From assembly GCA_049642385.1 (NCBI GenBank), contig JBAROU010000126.1, positions 1 to 48,704 on the forward strand: a stretch of DNA of 48,704 nucleotides, written 5' to 3'. Shown here in pieces: positions 33,016 through 41,535 of the stretch (its first letter is position 1; each line of letters begins with the position of its first letter). The notes below the pieces were generated by a model. It was given only the letters and a program-made list of their open reading frames with translations. It had not been told where the DNA came from and ran no database searches. Origin of the DNA: JBAROU01 sp049642385. GTDB lineage: Bacteria; Chloroflexota; Dehalococcoidia; DSTF01; RBG-16-68-14. A program made the translations under genes and the position numbers.

Positions 33016-33993
33016 CTAGCTCGACTTCTCTTTCTTGACGGCTTCGATGAGCGGCTTCATCACCTTTGCGTAGTCTTCGACGATGCCGAAGCGCGATGCC
33101 TTGAAGATGTTCGCGTCGGGGTCCTTGTTGATGGCCACGATGTTCTTTGCGCCGGAGCAGCCGGCCATGTGCTGGCTAGCGCCCGAGATGGCGACGGCCA
33201 CGTAGAGCGTGGGACTAACGACTTTGCCCGTGAGGCCGACCTGCTCGGAGACGGGACGCCACTCCAGGTCGCACACGGCCCTGCTGGCGCCAACGGCGCC
33301 ACCGAGCGCCTGCGCCAGCTCTTCGATCACGTCGAAGTGTTCCGGGCCGCCCAGGCCGCGGCCGCCCGACACGACCGCATCGGCGTCCTCCAGGCGAATG
33401 CCCTCCGCCGCAGCGCCCTTGCGCTCGGTCACCTTCAGCCGCACGGCGGACGCGTCGATCGCGACGTCGACCTTCGCTACCTGACCCTGCCGGCTGTCGT
33501 CCCTCTCCAACGGGTCTTGCGATTTGGCGCGCACTGTCGCGATCTGCGGGTTGGCGTGGACGATGTTCACCGCCCGGGCGTTGCCGCCGTAGCATGGCCG
33601 TGTCGCGGCTAAGCGGTCGCCCTCCATGGCTAGCTCGATGCAGTCCATGATCACGCCCGTGCCCAGCCGAAACGCCAGGCGGGGGGCGAGGTCACGGCCG
33701 AAGTTAGTCTGGCCAAACAGGATGATGGAAGGCGAAGCTTGTTCCAATATCTTCAGCATCGCCTGGATGTAGACGTCGCTGTTGTACTCGCTGAGGTCGG
33801 CGCTATCCGCGATGACGACCTCGTCCGCACCGAACGCAATCGCGTCCTGCGCGACGCTCTCAACACCCGAACCGATCAGGGCGCAGGTGATGCCGTCGAT
33901 GCCAAGGCGGCGTGCTGCGCCCAGCATCTCGGCGGTGACGGGCACGAGCTGGCCGTCTACCACCTCACCGACAACAAGAATCCCATTTGCCAT
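33016..33993 (-). CDS. etfA: Electron transfer flavoprotein alpha subunit
   Basis: FAD-binding subunit of the ETF heterodimer that passes electrons from acyl-CoA or other dehydrogenases to the quinone pool; 325 residues. The C-terminal FAD domain is typical: DAVVSGGRGLGGPEHFDVI, then GLTGKVVSPTLYVAVAISGASQHMAGC, AINKDPDANIFKASRFGIVED, and a final helical tail. The N-terminal domain (ILVVGEVVDGQLVPVTAEML, LFGQTNFGRDLAPRLAFRLG) is complete. GGAG precedes the ATG. It is separated from etfB by a 99-aa ABM-like gene, an unusual insertion. Confidence 0.95.
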   Translation of the reverse strand: MANGILVVGEVVDGQLVPVTAEMLGAARRLGIDGITCALIGSGVESVAQDAIAFGADEVVIADSADLSEYNSDVYIQAMLKILEQASPSIILFGQTNFGRDLAPRLAFRLGTGVIMDCIELAMEGDRLAATRPCYGGNARAVNIVHANPQIATVRAKSQDPLERDDSRQGQVAKVDVAIDASAVRLKVTERKGAAAEGIRLEDADAVVSGGRGLGGPEHFDVIEELAQALGGAVGASRAVCDLEWRPVSEQVGLTGKVVSPTLYVAVAISGASQHMAGCSGAKNIVAINKDPDANIFKASRFGIVEDYAKVMKPLIEAVKKEKSS

Positions 33994-34011
33994 GCTCCGC
34001 TCCTCGGTGTG

Positions 34012-34311
34012 CTACTTCATCCAGAACTGATGGATGACCTCGCCGTCATGCCACTCGGGGTCAGCATCCAGCAGATCGCGCATTTTTCGAAACTCTTTGT
34101 CTTGTTCAGGATCGTTCGCGTTGGCATGGTAGTTCTCTTTGCTATCGAAGAAGACCGCCATCATGATTTCATTCTGGTTACTGTCCATTTGATAGATGAT
34201 TTCGCCCAGGTAGCCCTTGGGATGACGGTTCGTGTCGAAGTCCGTCATCTGCTTCTTTAGATCATCCATCTTGCCAGCCTTGAGCTTCATGTGTGCGACC
34301 GTGCCGTACAT
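34012..34311 (-). CDS. Small ABM/dimeric-barrel-like protein between etfB and etfA
   Basis: A 99-residue protein with the ferredoxin-like alpha/beta pattern of antibiotic-biosynthesis-monooxygenase or EthD-type dimeric barrels: MYGTVAHMKLKAGKMDDLKK, then GYLGEIIYQMDSNQNEIMMAVFFDSKENYHANAN, closing with DGEVIHQFWMK. The start at 34311 has a strong AAGGAGG 4 nt upstream; the longer start at 34335 does not. It lies between etfB and etfA in one operon. A monooxygenase or stress-protein role is only suggested by fold; no catalytic residues can be assigned. Confidence 0.8.
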   Translation of the reverse strand: MYGTVAHMKLKAGKMDDLKKQMTDFDTNRHPKGYLGEIIYQMDSNQNEIMMAVFFDSKENYHANANDPEQDKEFRKMRDLLDADPEWHDGEVIHQFWMK

Positions 34312-34344
34312 TGTGCCTCCTTTTCGGGACGCCATTCGCTCCCG

Positions 34345-35148
34345 CTAGATAAGTCGTGCTTCCTTGAGTTTGCGGGCTAAGTTCTGCGCCTTCTCTTCGG
34401 GTGTATCGCCCTCGATGATTTCGACTTGCATGTCGCTCTGGGGGATGTAGAGCCGTTGGAGCGAGAGCTTCCGGCCACCTTCGCCGAGCTGGCTCTCGTC
34501 GAGGCCGAGGTCGGCGGCGGACCAGACGGTGACCTGTTTGCGAGCGGCCTGCATGATCTGCTGAAGCTTCGGGTAACGTGGTTCGCCCAGCTCGTTGCTG
34601 ATCGTCGTGACCGCCGGGAGCGGTGCCTCGACCGTCTCGAAGCCGTCCATCAGGACGCGCTCGACGACGACAGTGCTGTCCTTCACCTGTGCGTCCTTGC
34701 AGATCGTGAGCACGGGCCAGCCCAACAGCTCGGCGATGCCGGAGCCGGTGACGCCCATGTCCCAGTCGACGGCCTGCCGGCCGCAGATCACGAGGTTGAC
34801 GTCGCCCAGCTTCTCGACTGCCTTCGAGAGCACGAGCGAGATCTGGTACCAGTCTAGGCTTCCGAACAAGGCATCGCTGAGCAGCAGGCCTTCGTCGGCG
34901 CCCATCGCGAGGCTGTGCTTGATGGCGTCGCGGGCACCTTCGGGTCCCATCGTGAGGATCGTAATCTTGGTATCGGGTGACTGGTCCTTGATGCGCATCG
35001 CCGCCTCGACACCGATTTCATCGAATTGGCTGCGTACGGGCGCGACGCCCGCAGGCGGCACCACCTGTTTGGTCGCCTCGTCCACTTTGAAGTTGGACGG
35101 GGGAATGTCCCAGTCCGGCACCTGCTTCACGCAACAAACGATGTGCAC
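34345..35148 (-). CDS. etfB: Electron transfer flavoprotein beta subunit
   Basis: Partner subunit of ETF carrying the AMP site; 267 residues. Family features: HIVCCVKQVPDWD at the N-terminus, RSQFDEIGVEAAMRIKD, ILTMGPEGARDAIKHSLAMGADEGLLLSD, VICGRQAVDWDMGVTGSGIAELLGWP, and the C-terminal EEKAQNLARKLKEARLI recognition region. It starts with GTG at 35148, preceded by AAGGAGGAT with 7 nt spacing. It is the first gene of a five-gene minus-strand unit with the ABM-like gene, etfA and two unknowns. A promoter-like pair lies about 80 bp upstream. Confidence 0.95.
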   Translation of the reverse strand: MHIVCCVKQVPDWDIPPSNFKVDEATKQVVPPAGVAPVRSQFDEIGVEAAMRIKDQSPDTKITILTMGPEGARDAIKHSLAMGADEGLLLSDALFGSLDWYQISLVLSKAVEKLGDVNLVICGRQAVDWDMGVTGSGIAELLGWPVLTICKDAQVKDSTVVVERVLMDGFETVEAPLPAVTTISNELGEPRYPKLQQIMQAARKQVTVWSAADLGLDESQLGEGGRKLSLQRLYIPQSDMQVEIIEGDTPEEKAQNLARKLKEARLI

Positions 35149-35223
35149 GTGTGATCCTCCTTGCGCCGAACGTCAATCTGGTGGGCGCGCGGCCGATTGT
35201 GAAGCCAGGCGCGAACCCGTCAT

Positions 35224-35252
35224 ACGGTACACAACGGCGCGGGTAGGGGCAA
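35224..35252 (-). promoter_or_regulatory. Promoter of etf operon
   Basis: TTGCCC (35247-35252) and TACCGT (35224-35229) on the minus strand are 17 bp apart, about 75 bp before the etfB start, in a 119-bp gap. Confidence 0.4.
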
Positions 35253-35267
35253 GCGTGGGAGACGCTG

Positions 35268-36461
35268 TTACCTCGTACGGCGCCAGGCGTACCATGCCAG
35301 ACCGCTGAACATGATCGTGCCCGCTGCGGCAGCAGAGAGTAAGCCGATAATAATGCCGATCTGGCGTTCCGAACTGTCTGCTGCTCGTGCAGCCGTGTCG
35401 TCGATGGCCGGTGGTTCCGCGTCGCCGCCTACGCCCGTCGGTTCCGAGTAGATGGTGAAGGCATCGATCACATCTCCGTCGATCTCTTTGAAGTAACCAT
35501 TGGCCTTCCTTGGATTGCCGTCGACGTTGAACTCGATGAACAACGCGCCGAAGTCCGCTCCTTGGTCGGATGTGCTGATGCTCGCCCATTCGCCGTTGCA
35601 ACCGTAGGGTGGTGTTGTCGGGAAGCAGCGGTCCTGGTTCCTGATGTCTTTGCCCCCCAGGCCCGACACGAAGACGAAGGTCGAGCCCTGCGCGACGTGG
35701 ACATCGGCTGGGTTGGGCCAGCGGGAATCAACGGTCTGCGTCTGGATATTGCTGAGCGTCTTCGTGCGCTCGTAGGAGTGCTCGTGAGCTGTGGCGATGA
35801 TCGCTCGGCCGTTGCGGCATTCCTCATACGGGCCCCAGCCTACTTCGTTCGTTTTGCTGCCGACTTGCACCGCGGTCTGGTTCTTGTGCCAGGCACAGAT
35901 ACGCCAGATCGAACTGTTCTCGGCGAGCGCGTTGTGGATGAAGTCGATGTGCGGCTGGTAATCCGGCGTGTCGGGGATCGATCCTGCACCAGAGAGGATG
36001 AAGAACAGCCCCTGATACGTACAGGCTGCGCTCACGCCGAGGTCGCCGGTACAGGTGGCACCGGGTACGAGCGCGAGTCGGTCGTCGAGGAGCTGCTGGT
36101 AGGTCGACCAGTTCCCGACATCGTGGTTGCCGGCTGAAGCGAAGTAAGGGAAGTCGTCGCCGAGGATGTCCGTGATTTGCGCGTCCCAGTCGATGGCTGT
36201 TTGTGGATTCGTCTCGCTCCCGTAGCCGAGGTCACCCTGGTGGAGCACCATGTCGGCGCCTTCGGCCTGGATGAGCGTGAGCACCGCTTCCGCGTTTGGG
36301 CCGAGCCCTTGGTCGCCGATGAAAGCGACCTTGAAGTTCGGTGGCGTCTCGGTGGAGCCTGTCGCATGGAGTGTTGGGCGTTCGCTGAGAACAGCGCTCG
36401 TACCCAGGAGCACTCCGATGAGGGCGATGGCAATAAGAGGGTTGGGCCGGTGGAACGCCAT
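35268..36461 (-). CDS. Surface-anchored purple acid phosphatase-like metallophosphoesterase
   Basis: A 397-residue secreted phosphatase. Signal peptide (LIAIALIGVLLGTSAVLS), then the calcineurin-like metal motifs in order: FIGDQGLG, LHQGDLGYG, SAGNHDVGNW, AWHKN, and TAHEHSYER, which is close to the GHxHxYER of purple acid phosphatases with Ala for the Gly. The C-terminus carries a membrane segment (IGIIIGLLSAAAAGTIMF) and a basic stop-transfer tail (AWRRTR), so the enzyme should face outward and stay attached. It diverges from the amidase; a TATACT hexamer lies 12 nt before its ATG. The physiological substrate is unknown. Confidence 0.9.
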   Translation of the reverse strand: MAFHRPNPLIAIALIGVLLGTSAVLSERPTLHATGSTETPPNFKVAFIGDQGLGPNAEAVLTLIQAEGADMVLHQGDLGYGSETNPQTAIDWDAQITDILGDDFPYFASAGNHDVGNWSTYQQLLDDRLALVPGATCTGDLGVSAACTYQGLFFILSGAGSIPDTPDYQPHIDFIHNALAENSSIWRICAWHKNQTAVQVGSKTNEVGWGPYEECRNGRAIIATAHEHSYERTKTLSNIQTQTVDSRWPNPADVHVAQGSTFVFVSGLGGKDIRNQDRCFPTTPPYGCNGEWASISTSDQGADFGALFIEFNVDGNPRKANGYFKEIDGDVIDAFTIYSEPTGVGGDAEPPAIDDTAARAADSSERQIGIIIGLLSAAAAGTIMFSGLAWYAWRRTR

Positions 36462-36473
36462 ACGAACGCTGGC

Positions 36474-36479
36474 AGTATA
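36474..36479 (-). promoter_or_regulatory. -10 hexamer of phosphatase gene
   Basis: TATACT on the minus strand, 12 nt before the ATG at 36461. No clear -35 is seen. It faces another TATACT on the + strand 50 bp away. Confidence 0.4.
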
Positions 36480-36529
36480 CAGCGAAGCGTGGGCATTGGC
36501 GGCCTGTTCTGTGTCCGCGCGCTAACCGC

Positions 36530-36535
36530 TATACT
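36530..36535 (+). promoter_or_regulatory. -10 hexamer of amidase gene
   Basis: TATACT, 11 nt before the amidase ATG at 36547, with no Shine-Dalgarno sequence in between. TTCTGT at 36507-36512 is a weak -35 at 17 bp. A very short leader or leaderless transcript is implied. Confidence 0.45.
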
Positions 36536-36546
36536 GCTCCCCGCTC

Positions 36547-37971
36547 ATGATCACCACGACCGACCTCTGCTACCTGTCGCTCGCCGAGCTGGCGGGGCGC
36601 ATTCGGGCCAAGGAGGTGAGTCCCGTCGAGGCGACGGAGGCGGTGCTGGAGCGCATCGAGCGGCTCAACCCGAAGCTGACCGCCTACATCACGGTGATGG
36701 CCGAGCAGGCGCTCGCCGATGCGCGCGCGGCGGAGAGCGAGATCGCGTCGGGCAAGTACCGCAGCGCGCTGCACGGCGTGCCGATCGGCGTGAAGGACCT
36801 GTGCGAGACGAAGGGCGTGCGCACGACAGCAGGGTCGAAGATCCTGGGCTACTGGGTGCCCGATCGCGACGCGACAGTGGTCACAAAGCTGCGCGAAGCG
36901 GGCGCGGTGATCGTGGGCAAGCTGAACCTACACGAGTTCGCCTTCGGCGCGCTCGGTCTGAACCCACACTATGGCCACGCGCGCAACCCGTGGGACACCG
37001 AACGGATCACCGGCGGCTCCAGCAGTGGCTCCGGCGCGGCGGTGGCGGCGGGGCTCTGCTTTGCGGCGCTGGGCAGCGACACCGGCGGCTCGATCCGGAT
37101 ACCGTCGTCGTTCTGCGGCATCGCTGGCATCAAGCCGACGTACGGTCGCGTGAGCCTATACGGCGTCGTGCCACTCGCCTGGTCGCTCGACCACATTGGG
37201 CCGATGGCGCGCACCGTGCGCGACTGCGCGCTCGTGCTTGAGGCGATCGCGGGCCACGACCCGAACGACCCTTCGAGTGCCGACGCGCCGGTCGAACGGT
37301 GGTCAGAAGCGCTGGAGGGCGGTATCGAGGGGCTGCGTATCGGTGTGCCCGTGCCTTACGCGTTCCCGCCTGGCGGACGGGCAGGCGAGGAGACAGAGCC
37401 CGATGTCGCGGCGATTGTTCGTGAAGGGATCGCGACGTTGGAACGTCTCGGGGCGCAGGTGCGAGAGCTAGAGCTACCGATCATCCAGCAGTACTGGGGC
37501 GCAGCGAGCACGGTGCTGCTCGGTGAGGCAGCCGCGTATCATAAGGAGAACATGGAGCAGCGCCCGCAGGAATACGGCGACGATGTGCGTCTGCGCCTCG
37601 GCTGGGGGATGGATCAGAAAGCCGTCGACTACGTGCGCGGGGCCCGCTTGCGCGATGAAGCGCGGCGCGCAGCAGACGACGTGCTCTTCTCTAATGTCGA
37701 TCTGCTTGCGATGCCCACGACGCGGCGCACGGCGGTGACGTTCGACTCGATATCGAAGGACGACCCGACGCTTGGGCTCACGCGCCTTACTGCCGCGTTC
37801 GACGCGACGGGCCAGCCAGCGATGTCTGTGCCGTGCGGGTTTACCGAGGAGGGCCTGCCCGTGGGCCTGCAGCTGGTCGGCCGCTCGTTCGACGAGCGCA
37901 CAGTGCTGCGCGCCGCCCACGCGTTCGAGGCGGCCGCCGGCCTTTGGGCTCGGCGTCCGCCGGTGGATTGA
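36547..37971 (+). CDS. GatA-like amidase (amidase signature family)
   Basis: A 474-residue amidase. The triad is intact and at GatA-like spacing: Lys83 in GVKDLCE, cis-Ser158 in GGSSSGSG, and nucleophile Ser182 in GSDTGGSIRIPSS. The sequence resembles the glutamyl-tRNA amidotransferase A subunit, but no gatB or gatC lies nearby, and the C-terminal half (KAVDYVRGARLRDEAR) is that of a general aliphatic or aryl amidase. It begins a run of + strand hydrolases. It shares the LERIxRLNPKL region with the truncated amidase at the window start, so the two are paralogs of different age. Confidence 0.92.
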   Translation: MITTTDLCYLSLAELAGRIRAKEVSPVEATEAVLERIERLNPKLTAYITVMAEQALADARAAESEIASGKYRSALHGVPIGVKDLCETKGVRTTAGSKILGYWVPDRDATVVTKLREAGAVIVGKLNLHEFAFGALGLNPHYGHARNPWDTERITGGSSSGSGAAVAAGLCFAALGSDTGGSIRIPSSFCGIAGIKPTYGRVSLYGVVPLAWSLDHIGPMARTVRDCALVLEAIAGHDPNDPSSADAPVERWSEALEGGIEGLRIGVPVPYAFPPGGRAGEETEPDVAAIVREGIATLERLGAQVRELELPIIQQYWGAASTVLLGEAAAYHKENMEQRPQEYGDDVRLRLGWGMDQKAVDYVRGARLRDEARRAADDVLFSNVDLLAMPTTRRTAVTFDSISKDDPTLGLTRLTAAFDATGQPAMSVPCGFTEEGLPVGLQLVGRSFDERTVLRAAHAFEAAAGLWARRPPVD

Positions 37972-38005
37972 ACACCGCTCTGCAGAGACAGACCTTCTTG
38001 TAGAG

Positions 38006-38782
38006 ATGATCGCGCGTAAGCCTCGACACTCGACCGCATCGAAGCAGCCCAAGCTCTACCGCGAGCTGGCGTCCTGGTTTCACCTGCTCACCGCTCCGAA
38101 GGACTACAAGGCCGAAGCGGCGTTCTACCGCCGCCTGCTCGTCGAGGCTTGCGACCGGCGGCCGAAGACCGTGCTGGAGCTGGGCAGCGGAGGGGGCAAC
38201 AACGCATCTCATCTCAAGAAGCACTTCGAGCTGACGCTCGTCGATCTTTCGCCCGAGATGCTCGCGCTGAGCCGAACACTGAACCCGGAGTGCGAGCATA
38301 TCGTGGGCGACATGCGCAGCGTGAGCCTCGGTCACACGTTCGACGCCGTGTTCGTCCACGACGCGGTGTCGTACATCACGAGCGAGAACGGCCTGCGGCG
38401 CGCGATCGAGACAGCGTTCGTGCACTGCCGGCCGGGCGGAGCAGCGCTCTTCTCGCCGGACCACCTGCGCGAGACGTTTCGCGAGTCGACCGGGCATGGC
38501 GGCCATGACGGCGAGGACGGCCGTGGGCTGCGATACGTGGCGTGGACATGGGATCCGGACCCCGATGACGATACATACCTTGTGGACTTCGCCTACCTCT
38601 TGCGCGGGCGCACCGGACGGGTGCGCACAATCTATGATCGCCACGTGAACGGCGCGTTTCGGCGTCGTACGTGGCTCCGCCTGCTACGCGACGCAGGATT
38701 CGAGGCGAAGATTGAGAAGTTCGATACCGGCAACATGGATATCGAGACGCAGGAGCTGTTCGTCGCCAAACGACCGAACTGA
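38006..38782 (+). CDS. Class I SAM-dependent methyltransferase
   Basis: A 258-residue Rossmann-fold methyltransferase. Motif I is VLELGSGGGNNASHL, the acidic end of strand 2 is LTLVDLSPEML, and FDAVFVHDAVSYI corresponds to motif II/III. The C-terminal half (RTIYDRHVNGAFRRRTWLRLLRDAGF) is typical of small-molecule methyltransferases. The ATG at 38006 lies 34 bp after the amidase stop; no good ribosome site is visible, and longer upstream frames overlap the amidase. The substrate is unknown. Confidence 0.87.
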   Translation: MIARKPRHSTASKQPKLYRELASWFHLLTAPKDYKAEAAFYRRLLVEACDRRPKTVLELGSGGGNNASHLKKHFELTLVDLSPEMLALSRTLNPECEHIVGDMRSVSLGHTFDAVFVHDAVSYITSENGLRRAIETAFVHCRPGGAALFSPDHLRETFRESTGHGGHDGEDGRGLRYVAWTWDPDPDDDTYLVDFAYLLRGRTGRVRTIYDRHVNGAFRRRTWLRLLRDAGFEAKIEKFDTGNMDIETQELFVAKRPN

Positions 38783-38793
38783 GCGGGGCCGTC

Positions 38794-38802
38794 TGCTATG
38801 AT
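38794..38802 (+). promoter_or_regulatory. Extended -10 promoter motif
   Basis: TGC followed by TATGAT, 27 nt before the alpha/beta hydrolase start. No good -35. Confidence 0.35.
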
Positions 38803-38829
38803 AGGCGTCGGTAGAGACGAGATGGAGAG

Positions 38830-39456
38830 ATGACCCAGACAGCGATCCGTGACCTGACGTTCACCAGCGGCGACCTGACGCTGGAGGGCGCGCTGCACCT
38901 GCCGTCGCAGACGCCCGCGCCCGCTGCGGTCGTCTGCCACCCGCACCCGCAGTACGGGGGCGACATGGAGAACAACGTCGTCCGCGCCGCGTGTGAGGCG
39001 CTGGTCCAGCGCGGGTTCGCTGCGCTGCGCTTCAACTTCCGAGGCGTCGGCCGCAGCGACGGCGCGTTCGACCAGGGGCAGGGTGAGCAAGGCGACGTGC
39101 GCGCAGCGCTCGCGCATCTCGCGTCGCTACCCGAAGTCGACTCGAAGCGCCTCGGGCTGATCGGCTACTCGTTCGGGGCGATGGTGGCCGCCGAGGTTGC
39201 GAGCGGGGCGCTGCGCGGGCTCGTGCTGATCTCGCCGCCGGTAGCGTTCGGCGACCTGCGTGTCGCCTGGGGCTGTCCTGCGCTCGTCGCGGGAGGCGGC
39301 GAGGACCAGATATCGCCTGCGGACCGGCTGCGTGTCGTGGGCCAGGCGCCTGGGGTTGAGCTGCGCATTGTGGCCGGCGCCGACCACTCGTGGTGGGGTT
39401 ACGAGCCGGACCTGAGCGAAGCGCTGGGCACGTTCTTCGCCGACCACTTCAAGTAG
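38830..39456 (+). CDS. Alpha/beta hydrolase
   Basis: A 208-residue esterase-type fold. The oxyanion region HPHPQYGGDMENNVV and the nucleophile elbow GYSFGA (Ser114) are clear; FNFRGVGRSDGAFDQG follows the typical RG.G.S pattern, and the distal His is in GADHSWWGYE. The compact size and the HPHPxxGG motif fit the small alpha/beta hydrolases that act on short esters. The start at 38830 has GGAG only 2 nt upstream. The amidohydrolase begins 2 nt after its stop. Confidence 0.9.
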   Translation: MTQTAIRDLTFTSGDLTLEGALHLPSQTPAPAAVVCHPHPQYGGDMENNVVRAACEALVQRGFAALRFNFRGVGRSDGAFDQGQGEQGDVRAALAHLASLPEVDSKRLGLIGYSFGAMVAAEVASGALRGLVLISPPVAFGDLRVAWGCPALVAGGGEDQISPADRLRVVGQAPGVELRIVAGADHSWWGYEPDLSEALGTFFADHFK

Positions 39457-39458
39457 TC

Positions 39459-40778
39459 ATGGCCGACGCGTTGTTGATCCGCGACGTGACGTTGATCGAC
39501 GGCACGGGCGCGCCTGCGCTTGCCGATGCCGCAATCGCGATCGAAGGTGGGTGCATCGTCGCCGCCGGGCTCGCGGACGATGTCGATGCGTCGCCGGGAG
39601 CGACGGTGATCGACGGGAGCGGTCTGTGGGCTGTTCCCGGGTTGATCGACACGCACGTTCACACGGAGCTCGTCGGGTTTGAGTCGCTGCCGGTGTTCCT
39701 CGCTCTGGGGCTGACGACGGTGCGCGACCTCGGCGGGGGGCTCCCATTCCTGACCGAAACGAGAGCACTGCTCGAAGACGGCGCCGTCGGGCCGCGGCTG
39801 CTCGTTACCGGCCCGATGATCGACGGCGAGCCGCCTACGTGGCCCGCGCTCGTCAAGTCAACGCCGGATGCAGAGGCCGCTGTGCGAGTCGTAGAAGAGC
39901 ATCTCGCGGCTGGCGCCGACGCGATCAAGCTGTACACGACGCTTCAACCTGAGAGCCTGCGGCGCTGCATCGAGCAGGTGGACGGCCGAGTGCCGGTGAC
40001 GGGACACCTGGGCGCGACGCGCGCGAGCGAGGCGATGGAGGCGGGCATCAACGGTTTGGAGCACGCGCTCCTGACGCCGTATAACGACCTGGTTCCGGAC
40101 GAGCTGCGCACGGCGCACGACGAGACGATGATGTCGCCCGGATTCTGGAGGAAGATGAACCAGGGTTGGCTTCAGGCAGACTTCGATTCGGAGCGGGCGC
40201 AGCGCTTCATCGAGATGGTTGTGGAGCGCGATGTCTCGTTTTGCCCCACGCTCACTGTGCTGCCCGGCGCCAACGACGAGCCGACTGATGAAGAGCTGCG
40301 CCACGCGCCGCGCGTTGCCGAGCGCTGGCTGGAAGCGACGAGTCAGCGGGAGGCACAGAGCGTGGAACGGCCGCCGGAGTTCCAACAGTGGCTGGCAAAG
40401 GTACGCGGCAAGCTCGCCGATCTCGTCGGAAGGGTGCACCGTGCGGGAGGGCGGATCGTCGCCGGCACGGACACGGGCGCTGTGCGCAGCCTCGTGCCGG
40501 GCTACGCGCTCCACCTCGAGCTGAAGTTGCTAGCGGCTGCCGGTCTCTCGAACATGGAGCTGCTCCGCAGCGCGACGGCGCGCGCGGCGGAGGCGCTGAG
40601 GCGCGACGATCTCGGCACGATCGAGGCCGGCAAGCGCGCGGACGTGCTGTTGGTAAGGCGCGACCCGTTGCTGGAAATCACCGCGCTGCGTGATATCCAG
40701 CGTATCGTGCAGGATGGGCGAGTGTACGACCCGGCTGACCTGCTGCGCCAAGCGAGCGAAACCCCAGGCGACTCGTGA
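39459..40778 (+). CDS. Metal-dependent amidohydrolase
   Basis: A 439-residue TIM-barrel hydrolase of the imidazolonepropionase/prolidase-like branch. Metal ligands are visible: DTHVHTE (His66, His68), the candidate carboxylated Lys157 in AIKLYTT, TGHLGA, NGLEHALL, and the final Asp in AGTDTGA. The C-terminal DLGTIEAGKRADVLLVRRDPL returns to the beta-sandwich typical of the family. It sits 2 nt after the alpha/beta hydrolase stop, so the two may act on one compound. Substrate unknown. Confidence 0.92.
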   Translation: MADALLIRDVTLIDGTGAPALADAAIAIEGGCIVAAGLADDVDASPGATVIDGSGLWAVPGLIDTHVHTELVGFESLPVFLALGLTTVRDLGGGLPFLTETRALLEDGAVGPRLLVTGPMIDGEPPTWPALVKSTPDAEAAVRVVEEHLAAGADAIKLYTTLQPESLRRCIEQVDGRVPVTGHLGATRASEAMEAGINGLEHALLTPYNDLVPDELRTAHDETMMSPGFWRKMNQGWLQADFDSERAQRFIEMVVERDVSFCPTLTVLPGANDEPTDEELRHAPRVAERWLEATSQREAQSVERPPEFQQWLAKVRGKLADLVGRVHRAGGRIVAGTDTGAVRSLVPGYALHLELKLLAAAGLSNMELLRSATARAAEALRRDDLGTIEAGKRADVLLVRRDPLLEITALRDIQRIVQDGRVYDPADLLRQASETPGDS

Positions 40779-40853
40779 TCGTCGAGCCGTGTTGAGTCGT
40801 CGCGCGTCATATGATGTTTCGACGTGAGTACTATCTCAAAGGAGGTATCGCAC

Positions 40854-41531
40854 ATGGCAGGAGAGATGGTGAAGTTCCCGAGCAACGGCCAGGAGGCCGA
40901 AGGCTACCTGGCGAAGCCCGCGTCTGGCAGCGGACCGGGTGTAATCGTGATTCAGGAGTGGTGGGGGTTGGTGCCCAACATCATCGACATCAGCGACCGG
41001 CTGGCCGGCGCGGGCTACGTCGCGCTGGCGCCTGACCTCTACCACGGCAAGAAGGCGAGCGAGCCGGATGAGGCGGGCAAACTGATGATGAGCATGAAGC
41101 TCGACGAGGCTGCGCGCGACATGACGGGTGCGGTCGATTACCTCACCGGCCTCGACGCTACGAACGGCAAGCTGGGCTGCGTAGGCTTCTGCCTGGGCGG
41201 CGGTCTATCGTTGTATCTTGCGACCCTCAAGTCGCAGATCGGCGCGTGTGTGATCTATTACGGTGTGCTACCGGGCGCGCAGCCGGACCTGGTGAAGGTG
41301 CAAGCGTCCGTCCTGGGTCACTACGCCGAGAACGATGACTTCGCGTCGCCGGCGAGCGCGCGCGAGCTTGAAAACAAGCTCAAGTCGCTCGGCAAGGACG
41401 TCGAGTTCTACATCTATCCGGGTACGAGCCACGGCTTCTTCAACGATACGCGCCCTGAGGCGCACGACGCCAACGCAGCCAGGCAGACGTGGGAGCGAAC
41501 GCTGGCCTTCTTCGATAAGCATCTGAAGTAG
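40854..41531 (+). CDS. Dienelactone hydrolase-family protein
   Basis: A 225-residue carboxymethylenebutenolidase-like hydrolase. The nucleophile is Cys113 in GFCLGGG, the Asp lies in GHYAENDDFASP, and the His is His193 in GTSHGFFND. The conserved IQEWWGL is present. The ATG at 40854 has a perfect AAAGGAGG 7 nt upstream; an in-frame GTG at 40824 is less likely, although a TATGAT lies 8 nt before it. Relatives open dienelactones in aromatic catabolism or hydrolyse other lactones. It starts 75 bp after the amidohydrolase. Confidence 0.93.
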   Translation: MAGEMVKFPSNGQEAEGYLAKPASGSGPGVIVIQEWWGLVPNIIDISDRLAGAGYVALAPDLYHGKKASEPDEAGKLMMSMKLDEAARDMTGAVDYLTGLDATNGKLGCVGFCLGGGLSLYLATLKSQIGACVIYYGVLPGAQPDLVKVQASVLGHYAENDDFASPASARELENKLKSLGKDVEFYIYPGTSHGFFNDTRPEAHDANAARQTWERTLAFFDKHLK

Positions 41532-41535
41532 CGGT

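Noticed and set aside
36547..37971. Amidase considered as true GatA of the tRNA amidotransferase
   Set aside because: Triad spacing fits, but gatB and gatC are absent from the neighbourhood and the C-terminal half looks like a general amidase.
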